Shown one piece after another: positions 54,503 to 62,564 of a DNA stretch of 64,000 nucleotides. This stretch comes from Roseobacter sp. Its GTDB lineage: Bacteria > Pseudomonadota > Alphaproteobacteria > Rhodobacterales > Rhodobacteraceae. The position numbers and the translations under genes were made by a program. A model generated the notes under the pieces. It did not search any database, was not told the origin of the DNA, and worked only from the letters and a program-made list of their open reading frames with translations. Location: positions 775,678-839,677 of the forward strand of contig PCCY01000021.1 of assembly GCA_002731875.1 (NCBI GenBank). Reading direction: 5' to 3'. Positions within the stretch are counted from its first letter, which is position 1, and the number at the start of each line of letters is the position of its first letter.

Positions 54503-55835
54503 GGGTCATTCCCGGTACAAGCAAGGAAGGCACCACCCGGCTCAGGTGTTGACGGGCGTCGTTGGCAGCCAAGAAGTTGCCCAGCATGTCCCGCAAATTA
54601 CCCGCAATCGTACATTCGTTGATCGCATGGGTGACTTCACCATTCTCGACCCAAAGACCGGATGCCCCACGCGAATAATCACCTGTATTAGGGTTAATCG
54701 TAGACCCTATCATGGAAGTCACCAGCAGTCCGGTGCCCATGTCTTTTATCAGGTCCTCTCTTGCGGCTTCGCCTTGGGCCAGCGCAATATTCCATGTCGC
54801 GGGGCTCGGGTTGGTTCCGGGGCCGCGTGCCGCATTGGCGGTTGGGGGCAACCCCAGCTTTCGGGCCGCCGCCAGATCCAATGTCCAGCTTTTCAAGATG
54901 CCGTCCTCAACGATGACCCTTTTCGACGTCGGTAAGCCTTCGGCGTCAAACGGACGTGACCCCGGTGTGCGGGGGCGATGCGGGTCTTCGATCAGATAAA
55001 CTCCGGCGGGCAATACCTGTTGGTCCATCGCATCGCGCAACCAAGAGGCACCTCGCCCGATGGCCGCCCCGTTGATCGCGGCCAGCAGATGGCCGATCAG
55101 CGTCGAGGAAATGCGTTCATCGAACAACACCGGGAATGTTCCGGTTGGTGGCTTGCGGGCATCAAGGTGTGCAAGCGCGCGCGTGCCCGCCGACTCGCCG
55201 ATATCTTCAGCGCTGCGCAAATCTGCCTGAAAAACCCGGCTGTCGCCGTCATAGTCACGCTCCATCCCGGATCCCGCGCCGGCAATTGCCACACAAGACA
55301 GCCCCCGGTCCGTACGTCGGTATCCACCCTCGAAACCGTTGGTAGCGGCCAGAAAGACCCGTTGGGCACCATATCCCGCGCTCGCGGATTGGACCTGTGT
55401 CACGCCCTTGATCGCCAAGCTCGCGGCTTCGGCCCGAGCGGCGTCATCTTGCAAGGTTTCAGGTGTCGGTTCCGGTGAAGGGTCGCACAGTTCAAGCGAT
55501 TCAACATCCCACTGCGTCGCCAACTGGTCGGGGTCAGCAAGGCCGCTATAGGGATCTTCGGGCGCTTCCTTTGCCATGGCGATGGCGCGGACAGCCATTT
55601 CTTCAATGGTATTGTCAGAGGTATCTGAAGCGGACACATTGGCGGACCGCTTGCCGATGAAAACCCGTAAACCGATATCCACACCTTCGGAACGTTCGGC
55701 TTGCTCAAGCTTTCCGCCGCGTACATCGACGCTGATGGAACTGCCCCGAGCTGCCATCGCGTCCGCACTGTCTGCACCGGCTTTTTCCGCGGCGCGCAGC
55801 AACGCTTTGGTCAAGGTATCAAGGGATTGCGTCAT
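54489..55835 (-). CDS. pmbA: TldE/PmbA family protein
   Basis: A 448-residue TldD/PmbA family member. It lacks the HExxxH metal motif of TldD, which marks it as the TldE (PmbA) partner. Recognisable parts: VDIGLRVFIGKRSANVS, GTFPVLFDERISSTLIGHLL, SWLRDAMDQQVLPAG and TGLLVTSMIGSTINPNTGDY then SRGASGLWVENG. TldD/E heterodimers degrade unfolded small peptides and process some bacteriocins. tldD is not in the window. Confidence 0.94.
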   Translation of the reverse strand: MTQSLDTLTKALLRAAEKAGADSADAMAARGSSISVDVRGGKLEQAERSEGVDIGLRVFIGKRSANVSASDTSDNTIEEMAVRAIAMAKEAPEDPYSGLADPDQLATQWDVESLELCDPSPEPTPETLQDDAARAEAASLAIKGVTQVQSASAGYGAQRVFLAATNGFEGGYRRTDRGLSCVAIAGAGSGMERDYDGDSRVFQADLRSAEDIGESAGTRALAHLDARKPPTGTFPVLFDERISSTLIGHLLAAINGAAIGRGASWLRDAMDQQVLPAGVYLIEDPHRPRTPGSRPFDAEGLPTSKRVIVEDGILKSWTLDLAAARKLGLPPTANAARGPGTNPSPATWNIALAQGEAAREDLIKDMGTGLLVTSMIGSTINPNTGDYSRGASGLWVENGEVTHAINECTIAGNLRDMLGNFLAANDARQHLSRVVPSLLVPGMTLAGT

Positions 55836-55922
55836 GGAAGGCTCCTTGGGGGGATGGTAAGACTGCTAAAGCCCGACATGCAGGTCTGCAAGGGACGAAG
55901 AACGAGCCGAGGCAGGGGACCG

Positions 55923-57461
55923 CTATTTTATACGTTGGCCGTTTGCCAGAATCGATCCGTCACGGGTGAACTCGAGCCGGGATTTGAGAGTGTCCTGAGC
56001 AGCGTCGGGGACGGCAAATATCCCCAGAATCATTCGAGCGCCCATTGCGGTCTGGGCCGGAACCAGCCCTGAAGCTACCAATGTATCAAGCAAGGCACTG
56101 CCCCCGGTCAGTTTCAGGTCGACCGCCCCAACGGGTTTGAGAGTCCCGGGGTCAGGCTCGGACGTCGCATTGTCGAAGTTTACAGTGCCATTACCGGTCA
56201 GCTTGGCCCCAAGGGCTTCGATGATCAGCGAGTTGAGCTGGAACATATCCAGCTGGCCGGGAAGTGTGCCGGAATTCGCCATACTCTCTGCGGTCTGAGG
56301 GTCGAAGTAATCCATGAGCAAGGTAAGCTTGCCGGACAGGTCCAACGTCAGATTTGCCGGATCACGGGGCAACGCGCCCTGTGGGTCGATCAGGCCCCAG
56401 GTCGGATCGGACAAAGCGAGCCCATCCATGTTCAAACCAAGCGCAAAGTTCTGCGGGTCTGGCGACTTGGTCACCGGGGCGCTCAGATTGAATGCGGCAT
56501 TGTCGATAGCAAACGAAAGCGCGGCAGGAAGCTCCGGCGACTGGACCGAAACCGCCGTTCCCTGTCGCGTCCCGGCATAGCTCAGCCCGTCTGCGCTGGT
56601 CTCGACAGTCAGGGTGCTGCTTTCGGTAGCTGCCGCCACGGCAACATCGCCGTTGGCCGGATCTTCGATGTTCAAGGTAACCGTACTGTTGCCACCTGTT
56701 ATCTTGCCTGATGCGTCCATTCCCGCGCGCAGCATTCCAGCCATATCACTGACCTGCGCCAACCCCAGAGGAAGCACACCGTCGGACGCCATTTTCAGGT
56801 TCTTGGTCGTGCCTTCAATGACCGCCAGAGCGGGTTCATCAGGGTTTTTGAACCGCATGTTATATGTCACGGACGCGACCGTGGCATTTTGATCATAACT
56901 GCGCATGTTTCCCAAGCGTGACGTGGTGGTATTACGCACATCCATCATCGCGACATTCAAAAGCGCGTTCTGCGCCCCGTAGCTTTCATCACCGACGGTC
57001 AGTTGATCAAGGTTCAGGCCAAGCGCGCCTGCGCTGTAGGTGCTGGTCATGTCTGCGGGGTCGCCAGTCACCTGCATGTCATAACCGTTTTGGTTGATCG
57101 ACAACGCCATGCGTATCGCTTTGGCGTCCGGACCTGCTGGCGTGATCTCGACCACGACGGGCATGACCGCTGGCATGACAACCGAAACGGAGCCATCGCC
57201 ATTCTGTACAAAGTTCAGGGTTTCCAGAGACAGGGACATCTGCCCCTGGTCTGCGTCGGCGGCGAAATCGAACTGGATGTTACTGACGGCAAGCGTCGTA
57301 TCCTTGCTGTCTTCGGTGGCCGTCAGCTTATACCCCATGCCTTGCATGTAATCACGCCAATCCTGCCACACGTCGTTGGGCGTGACACCTGCCCAGGCAC
57401 CATGCGCGGTAAAAAACATGCCAAGGACGGCCGAACCAAAAATGGGGCGAAGATGGGTCAT
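55923..57461 (-). CDS. DUF2125 domain-containing exported protein
   Basis: A 512-residue exported protein with a signal peptide (about 1-24) and a long beta-rich body of AsmA-like character: repeated beta strands such as VTLNIEDPANGDVAVAAATE, LSFAIDNAAFNLSAPVTKS and LNSLIIEALGAKLTGNGTV. I recognise it as the DUF2125 family found in Rhodobacterales. Function unknown; resemblance to outer-membrane-related AsmA proteins suggests an envelope role. The 234 bases upstream to the SDR start hold divergent promoters but no clear motif. Confidence 0.85.
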   Translation of the reverse strand: MTHLRPIFGSAVLGMFFTAHGAWAGVTPNDVWQDWRDYMQGMGYKLTATEDSKDTTLAVSNIQFDFAADADQGQMSLSLETLNFVQNGDGSVSVVMPAVMPVVVEITPAGPDAKAIRMALSINQNGYDMQVTGDPADMTSTYSAGALGLNLDQLTVGDESYGAQNALLNVAMMDVRNTTTSRLGNMRSYDQNATVASVTYNMRFKNPDEPALAVIEGTTKNLKMASDGVLPLGLAQVSDMAGMLRAGMDASGKITGGNSTVTLNIEDPANGDVAVAAATESSTLTVETSADGLSYAGTRQGTAVSVQSPELPAALSFAIDNAAFNLSAPVTKSPDPQNFALGLNMDGLALSDPTWGLIDPQGALPRDPANLTLDLSGKLTLLMDYFDPQTAESMANSGTLPGQLDMFQLNSLIIEALGAKLTGNGTVNFDNATSEPDPGTLKPVGAVDLKLTGGSALLDTLVASGLVPAQTAMGARMILGIFAVPDAAQDTLKSRLEFTRDGSILANGQRIK

Positions 57462-57695
57462 TCTAGAAAATTCCTTTGTCGCGGATCAACGGCTAAGCTG
57501 TCCTAACAGATATTATGCATAAAGGTAATTCCCGCACTGTCCGTTACAAGGCACCGCCCTGCCGCGGGTCAGCATTGTTTCGCGCGTGCGGTGTGCTTTT
57601 AAATGGCGAACCACTATGTTGTTGCTTACCAATAAACTAATCCGGGTGCTGTGCCGTGCACTAATTCCCAGATCGCACAAAAAGGAAAGCATCAC

Positions 57696-58460
57696 ATGGC
57701 AAAACATTACATGGATATGACCGGCAAAACCGTTATGATCACCGGCGCAAGCCGTGGCATCGGGGCCGAAGCGGCTCGGGTCTTTGCCGAAGCAAATGCG
57801 AACGTGGTGCTTCTGGCGCGGTCGCAGGATGCGATCGCCGACCTGGCCGGAGAGATTGGCAAGACCGCAATCGCGATTCCCTGCAACGTTGCCCGCTTTG
57901 GCGAAATGTCGTCAGCGGTGGAAACTGCATTGGGTGCGTTTGGCAGTGTCGATGTTCTGATCAACAACGCCGGCGTCATTGAACCGATCTCGCATCTCGC
58001 GACCTCTGATCCCGACGAATGGGGCCAGGTAATCGATATCAATCTCAAGGGTGTCTATAACGGGATGCGCGCGGTTCTGCCGGTGATGAAGAACGCTAAG
58101 GGCGGGACGATCTTGACCATCAGCTCGGGAGCTGCTCATCACGCGATCGAGGCCTGGAGCCATTACTGTGCATCTAAAGCTGCGGTAAACATGCTTGGCC
58201 GTTCCGTTCATCTGGAGGAGGCGAGCAATGGCATTCGTGCAATCGGCCTGTCTCCGGGTACCGTCGCGACAAAGATGCAGCGCGAGATCAAAGCCAGCGG
58301 GATCAATCCGATCAGCATGCTGGCATGGGAAGACCACATTCCGGCAGATTGGCCCGCCCGTACATTGTTGTGGATGTGTAGCCCCGCAGCCGACAAGTTC
58401 TGCGGAGAGGAGATATCGCTGCGTGACGATGATATCCGCAAGGCGGTGGGCTTAATATGA
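57696..58460 (+). CDS. Short-chain dehydrogenase/reductase
   Basis: A 254-residue classical SDR. The cofactor motif is MITGASRGIGAEAA, then NNAGVIEPI, the catalytic serine in LTISSGAAHH and YCASKAAVN with the tyrosine and lysine. Substrate unknown. AAAAGGAAAG precedes ATG 57696. Its stop overlaps the enoyl-CoA hydratase start (ATGA), so the two may act on the same acyl or alcohol substrate. Confidence 0.92.
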   Translation: MAKHYMDMTGKTVMITGASRGIGAEAARVFAEANANVVLLARSQDAIADLAGEIGKTAIAIPCNVARFGEMSSAVETALGAFGSVDVLINNAGVIEPISHLATSDPDEWGQVIDINLKGVYNGMRAVLPVMKNAKGGTILTISSGAAHHAIEAWSHYCASKAAVNMLGRSVHLEEASNGIRAIGLSPGTVATKMQREIKASGINPISMLAWEDHIPADWPARTLLWMCSPAADKFCGEEISLRDDDIRKAVGLI

Positions 58461-59092
58461 TAGAATTTAGCCGCGAAGGTGCGATCTGGCAGGCCACGAT
58501 CAACCGACCCGACAAGGCGAATTCACTGACGCATGAGATGCTTGTGAATCTGGCGCAGTTCATGGAGGACGCGCAGTCAGCCCGCGCTGTCATCCTGACC
58601 GGAAATGGCAAGGTGTTCAGTGCGGGTGCGGACCTGAAGGAAGCGCAGGCCGGCCTTGCCGTTTCCGATATCTGGGAGCGGCTTTCGGGGGCTATTGCGG
58701 CGTTGCCTGGTCTGAGCATCTGTGCGCTGAACGGGACCCTTGCCGGCGGCGCCATGGGGATGGCGCTGGCCTGCGATCTGCGCATTGCCGTACCCGATGC
58801 CAAGTTCTTTTATCCGGTGATGAAGCTGGGCTTTCTACCGCAGCCCAGCGACCCTGCACGGATGTCGGCCCTGATCGGCCCATCACGAACAAAGCTGATC
58901 TTGATGGGAGGCCAGAGGGTCACGGCAGAGGAGGCGTTGATGTTCGGTCTGGTTGATCGGATTGTCACGTCAGAGGAATTGCTTGGCACAGCACATGCCA
59001 TCGCGGAGGATACCTTAGCGGCGTCACCGTCGATCGCGACGGGTATCAAGGCAATGTGTGACGTGGCACCGAGACCGACGGAACTACCCTAG
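58457..59092 (+). CDS. Short enoyl-CoA hydratase/isomerase family protein
   Basis: A 211-residue crotonase-fold protein. NRPDKANSLTHEML, GKVFSAGADLKEAQ and LAGGAMGMALACDLRIA are typical and the oxyanion hole is preserved. The family is usually 250-265 residues, so about 45 C-terminal residues, normally trimer-forming helices, are missing. At the first catalytic glutamate position (usually PE) it reads YPVMKLG. It may be an isomerase-like or inactive member. Stop TAG overlaps the stop of the convergent micro-lipoprotein gene. Confidence 0.85.
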   Translation: MIEFSREGAIWQATINRPDKANSLTHEMLVNLAQFMEDAQSARAVILTGNGKVFSAGADLKEAQAGLAVSDIWERLSGAIAALPGLSICALNGTLAGGAMGMALACDLRIAVPDAKFFYPVMKLGFLPQPSDPARMSALIGPSRTKLILMGGQRVTAEEALMFGLVDRIVTSEELLGTAHAIAEDTLAASPSIATGIKAMCDVAPRPTELP

Positions 59093-59166
59093 ATGAAAGG
59101 GACGAAGGGCACGCCGCACCCGGCAAACAGGGCGAACGGGGCAAGAGCGAAAATAATCCGCATCAT
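59089..59166 (-). CDS. 25-residue lipoprotein (micro-lipoprotein)
   Basis: A very short gene: two ATGs (59166, 59163), then RIIFALAPFALFAGCGVPF and VPFI before the TAG stop. AGGAG stands seven bases before the first ATG. The lipobox LFAGC would leave a mature lipopeptide of only nine residues (CGVPFVPFI). Similar tiny lipoproteins are, from memory, annotated in other Rhodobacteraceae. Its role is unknown. The strong ribosome binding site and exact lipobox argue against chance. Confidence 0.75.
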   Translation of the reverse strand: MMRIIFALAPFALFAGCGVPFVPFI

Positions 59167-59263
59167 GGGAATCTCCTGATTAAATATCCACCTGGATCGT
59201 GCAAAAGAACTATGGTTGCGCTAATGCTGATCTTTGTCACACAAAAGTTCCGAAAGCCATGCG

Positions 59264-60466
59264 ATGACCATAGATAATTCGCCCAACGGACATGCTGTCG
59301 TGGTCGGGGCCGGTCCTGCCGGATTGATGGCGGCGGAAACCCTGGCCCGGTCCGGGGTGTCAGTCACCATCTGCGAGCACAAGCCATCGGTGGGGCGCAA
59401 ATTTCTTATGGCAGGCAAGTCGGGGCTTAACCTGACCAAGATCGAAGACGATGCGTCTTTCCTGAACGCGTTCACAGAGGCCAAACCACTGTTGCAACCA
59501 ATGCTGGCCGGGTTCGATAGTGTAGCAATACAAAAATGGGCCGAAGACCTGGGGCAGACGCTGTTTACCGGTTCGACCGGGCGCGTGTTTCCTACTGTCA
59601 TGAAGGCGTCGCCCTTATTGCGGGCATGGCTTGCCCGCTTGGCGGGGGCAGGGGTGCAGATCAATACACGGTGGCAGTGGACAGGATGGCACGGCACTTC
59701 GTTGGCGTTCGCCACCCCCCAAGGGCAGCGCACCCTAGGCGCTGACGTAACGGTTCTTGCTCTTGGTGGTGCCAGTTGGGCGCGATTGGGTTCTACAGGG
59801 GAATGGGCAACGATTCTACGCGGCCAGGGCATCGATGTGGCTGCTTTTGAAGCTGCGAATGCAGGTGTTGCAGTGAACTGGTCTTCGCACATGGCACCCC
59901 ATTTCGGCGCTGCGCTCAAGGGTATAGCCTTGCGATCAGGCGCGCACCGCTCTCGGGGTGAGGCAATCATTGCGACGAAAGGCCTTGAAGGTGGGGGCAT
60001 TTATGCTGTCTCGCGCGGCGTGCGCGACGGGCATCCATTGGTTATTGACTTACTGCCTGACCAGAGTGTTGAGGCGTTGATCGCCAAGCTTGACCGACCC
60101 CGCGGCAGGATGAGTGTCTCAAATTACCTGCGAAAGGCGGTAAAGCTGGACGCTGCCAAGATCGGGCTATTGCAGGAAATGGCCCGGCCTCTGCCTCAGG
60201 ATTCCAGGGTACTTGCAGAGCTTCTCAAGGCGCTTTCGATGAAGAATGCAAAGCTGCGTCCGTTGGACGAGGCGATTTCCACCGCCGGGGGCATCCCCTT
60301 TGCCGCTGTCGATGAAACGCTGATGTTGAACGCTCGGCCGGACGTCTTTGTCGCCGGTGAAATGCTGGATTGGGAGGCTCCGACCGGAGGGTACCTGCTG
60401 TCGGCCTGCCTGGCGACAGGCCGATGGGCGGGACAACACGCCGCCGCGCGGGTTCGGAATGTCTAG
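59264..60466 (+). CDS. NAD(P)/FAD-dependent oxidoreductase, HI0933/BaiN family
   Basis: A 400-residue flavoprotein of the HI0933 family (TIGR03862-like subgroup). The FAD motif VVVGAGPAGLMAAETLARSG is near the N-terminus; KFLMAGKSGLNLTK, FTGSTGRVFPTVMKASPLL and the C-terminal GEMLDWEAPTGGYLLSACLA are family hallmarks. Substrate unknown in most bacteria. ATG 59264 gives the normal N-terminus. It converges with the GST gene, sharing a four-base overlap. Confidence 0.9.
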   Translation: MTIDNSPNGHAVVVGAGPAGLMAAETLARSGVSVTICEHKPSVGRKFLMAGKSGLNLTKIEDDASFLNAFTEAKPLLQPMLAGFDSVAIQKWAEDLGQTLFTGSTGRVFPTVMKASPLLRAWLARLAGAGVQINTRWQWTGWHGTSLAFATPQGQRTLGADVTVLALGGASWARLGSTGEWATILRGQGIDVAAFEAANAGVAVNWSSHMAPHFGAALKGIALRSGAHRSRGEAIIATKGLEGGGIYAVSRGVRDGHPLVIDLLPDQSVEALIAKLDRPRGRMSVSNYLRKAVKLDAAKIGLLQEMARPLPQDSRVLAELLKALSMKNAKLRPLDEAISTAGGIPFAAVDETLMLNARPDVFVAGEMLDWEAPTGGYLLSACLATGRWAGQHAAARVRNV

Positions 60467-61053
60467 TCTTCCTTGGTGGCTGCGGCTTTGAAGGCGGGAC
60501 GATCACGCATGGATTTGGCCCAATGCCCCAGCTTGTCATCGACCCGAGGAAAACCCGCGCCGATCGACCAGTTGATACAGTGGGTCGCCAGCAGATCGGG
60601 TACCGTCAGGCTGTCCCCGATCAGGTAAGCCCCCTCGAGTCTTTCCGACAGAATTGACGCCGAGCGGGCGAATTCAGCCTTGAGGCTGTCTTTGATTTCG
60701 GGGACGCGTTGTTCTTGCGGGAATACAAAGCTGTGTTTGGCGGCGGCCCACAGGATAGCGTCCATCTCGTCGATCAACCAAAACGTAAGAGCGTCCTGCT
60801 TAGCGCGTGCCGGGGTCCCGGCAGGGGCGGTCAGGGCCCCGTGCTTGTCCGCCAGATAATGCATGATCGCCACAGAATCGGTTAACACATCGTCACCCAC
60901 AAGCAGTGCAGGGATCTTACCGGACGGATTGTATTTCTTAGCCTCTTCTGACCGTGGCGCGCAGGCGATGTGGTTATAGGGCTGGCCGATTTCTTCCAGC
61001 ATCCACATCACCCGCATGGCGCGCGTTTTGGTTGCACCGATCACTGTGTACAT
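60463..61053 (-). CDS. Glutathione S-transferase family protein
   Basis: A 196-residue GST. N-terminal thioredoxin-like domain (TKTRAMRVMWMLEEIGQPYN, the proline-containing GKIPALLVGDDVLTDSVAIM) and an all-helical C-terminal domain ending in the cap region GAYLIGDSLTVPDLLATHCI. It may detoxify electrophiles or act in a specific pathway; not predictable. GGAGG-like site (TAGGAGGGAC) lies before the ATG. Confidence 0.92.
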   Translation of the reverse strand: MYTVIGATKTRAMRVMWMLEEIGQPYNHIACAPRSEEAKKYNPSGKIPALLVGDDVLTDSVAIMHYLADKHGALTAPAGTPARAKQDALTFWLIDEMDAILWAAAKHSFVFPQEQRVPEIKDSLKAEFARSASILSERLEGAYLIGDSLTVPDLLATHCINWSIGAGFPRVDDKLGHWAKSMRDRPAFKAAATKED

Positions 61054-61083
61054 TTTAGTCCCTCCTAAGCCGTCTACGATGAA

Positions 61084-62082
61084 TTAACGTTGTGCACCCA
61101 GCATTGCCAGGCGAATGAAGGCGCGCTCGACGAGCGCCATGGTCGGCGCATGTTGTCCGGCTGACCGCAGGGTCAGATCGGTATCGGTCAATACGGTCAA
61201 GGCTGTTTCCAACTTCAACGCCCCCCAGTTTTTCGCTTGCCGTATAGCACGGTCCCGGTCGCGCACGCCCCAAATTTGGCCGCCGGGGTTGCTGGCGATC
61301 CGATAAAGCGTGCGAAAATGTCTGGTCGCCATAATAATCAGCGTTACGGCATTCACCCCCTGTGCTTGCAGTTTGGCCATCACGGGGCCGATATCACCTG
61401 CGCGCGATTCAGCGACAATATGCAGAATGTCATCGACATCCGCTTCGGTCGAGGTTGGGGCGCAGTTCGCCACATCTTCGGCAGTAAGAGGGCGGTCATC
61501 GCCAAATTTATAGAGCGTAACTTTCTCCACCATTTGCCGAAAATCTCCGGGGTCGAGCACACGTGCCAGTTCACTGAGCGAGGCCATGGCCCCCGGTTCA
61601 GGGTTCAACTTTGCGTCTGCAAGAATGCGTTCTATCTCTGCCCGGTCCGGCGGATCATCATAGATTGGCGTGGCAAAAGCGGTCTTGTGCGCCTCAAAGG
61701 CTTTGAGCACTTTCGAAGTTTTCTTGAGATCTCCGGCGGTTACGACGATTTGCGCGTCGCCGGGTTGCCAGTCGGTCAACGCGTCGATCAGAATCTTGGC
61801 GATGTTGTCGTTTGCATCTTCGACAAGGGCGGCGCGGGGCCCGGGGAAAAAGCCGGTGGCTTTGATCGCGTCCAGCAGCATCGGTGCATCACGGCGCAAA
61901 TCGGCAGCCTGAATGCGAGTGAGACGCATTTCTTCTTCGGCATTTGCCCCCAACAGGTTCTTAAGGAACTCTTGCCGTTTGATGGCGACACGCATCGCGT
62001 CGCTGCCGTAAATCAACAACCCTGTCTTGCGTTGATCAGGTTTGGCAAAATAGGCATTCGCATCGCGTGGCGGCAGTTTCAT
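61084..62082 (-). CDS. holA: DNA polymerase III subunit delta
   Basis: A 332-residue delta subunit of the clamp loader. LLIYGSDAMRVAIKRQEFL near the N-terminus is characteristic, followed by ALVEDANDNIAKILIDALTD, and the C-terminal ALVERAFIRLA and similar helices. It opens the sliding clamp during replication. The start overlaps the lptE stop (ATGA), forming the standard leuS-lptE-holA operon. Confidence 0.95.
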   Translation of the reverse strand: MKLPPRDANAYFAKPDQRKTGLLIYGSDAMRVAIKRQEFLKNLLGANAEEEMRLTRIQAADLRRDAPMLLDAIKATGFFPGPRAALVEDANDNIAKILIDALTDWQPGDAQIVVTAGDLKKTSKVLKAFEAHKTAFATPIYDDPPDRAEIERILADAKLNPEPGAMASLSELARVLDPGDFRQMVEKVTLYKFGDDRPLTAEDVANCAPTSTEADVDDILHIVAESRAGDIGPVMAKLQAQGVNAVTLIIMATRHFRTLYRIASNPGGQIWGVRDRDRAIRQAKNWGALKLETALTVLTDTDLTLRSAGQHAPTMALVERAFIRLAMLGAQR

Positions 62083-62564
62083 CGGGAAAGGTTGGCCGCG
62101 TAAAGCTGCGTGACGATCTGATCCGCCAGCATTGTCATGAGCCGGGTTTGTGCGTCATGTTCCGCAGCGAGCGTCGCTACGGTCGTGCCGGTTGCCGAGT
62201 ATCCCGTGAAGTTTTCGACCGTGCCCGAGCTTTCGATCTGACCAGCGGTAAGATCACGCAAGATAAAATCGACCTTCCCAATCATATTGTACCGCGTGGT
62301 GTTGTTGGTGCGATCTATCGCCAGGCCTTCTTGGGCGATAGCGACTGTCAGTTCCAGCGCGAAATGCGGTGCCTGTGCCCGACCCAGCCGGGTCTCTATT
62401 TCGCGCACTAGGGTATAGCTGTAAACATCGTCGGGCGCTTCTACCTGGACGCTGTTGCGCAGGGCAGATCCGCTGCCGTTGTCGCCGTATACCGGTTGGA
62501 ACCCGCACGCCGCCAAGGCCAGCAGGGGCAGTGCCAATAGAAACCGGCACTTACGCAACAACAT
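62079..62564 (-). CDS. lptE: LPS-assembly lipoprotein LptE
   Basis: A 161-residue outer-membrane lipoprotein that plugs the LptD barrel for lipopolysaccharide export. The lipobox is LLALAACGF with the lipidated cysteine at about residue 20, followed by the family start GFQPVYG and the beta-strand pattern [13 protein letters not shown] and [16 protein letters not shown] 62564 gives a normal signal peptide; it overlaps the end of leuS by 14 bases. Confidence 0.93.
   Translation of the reverse strand: MLLRKCRFLLALPLLALAACGFQPVYGDNGSGSALRNSVQVEAPDDVYSYTLVREIETRLGRAQAPHFALELTVAIAQEGLAIDRTNNTTRYNMIGKVDFILRDLTAGQIESSGTVENFTGYSATGTTVATLAAEHDAQTRLMTMLADQIVTQLYAANLSR

Noticed and set aside
57513-57707. 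Open frame of 64 codons on the minus strand upstream of the SDR gene
   Set aside because: It runs into the SDR start region, has no recognisable family, and no good ribosome binding site; the space is better read as divergent promoters.
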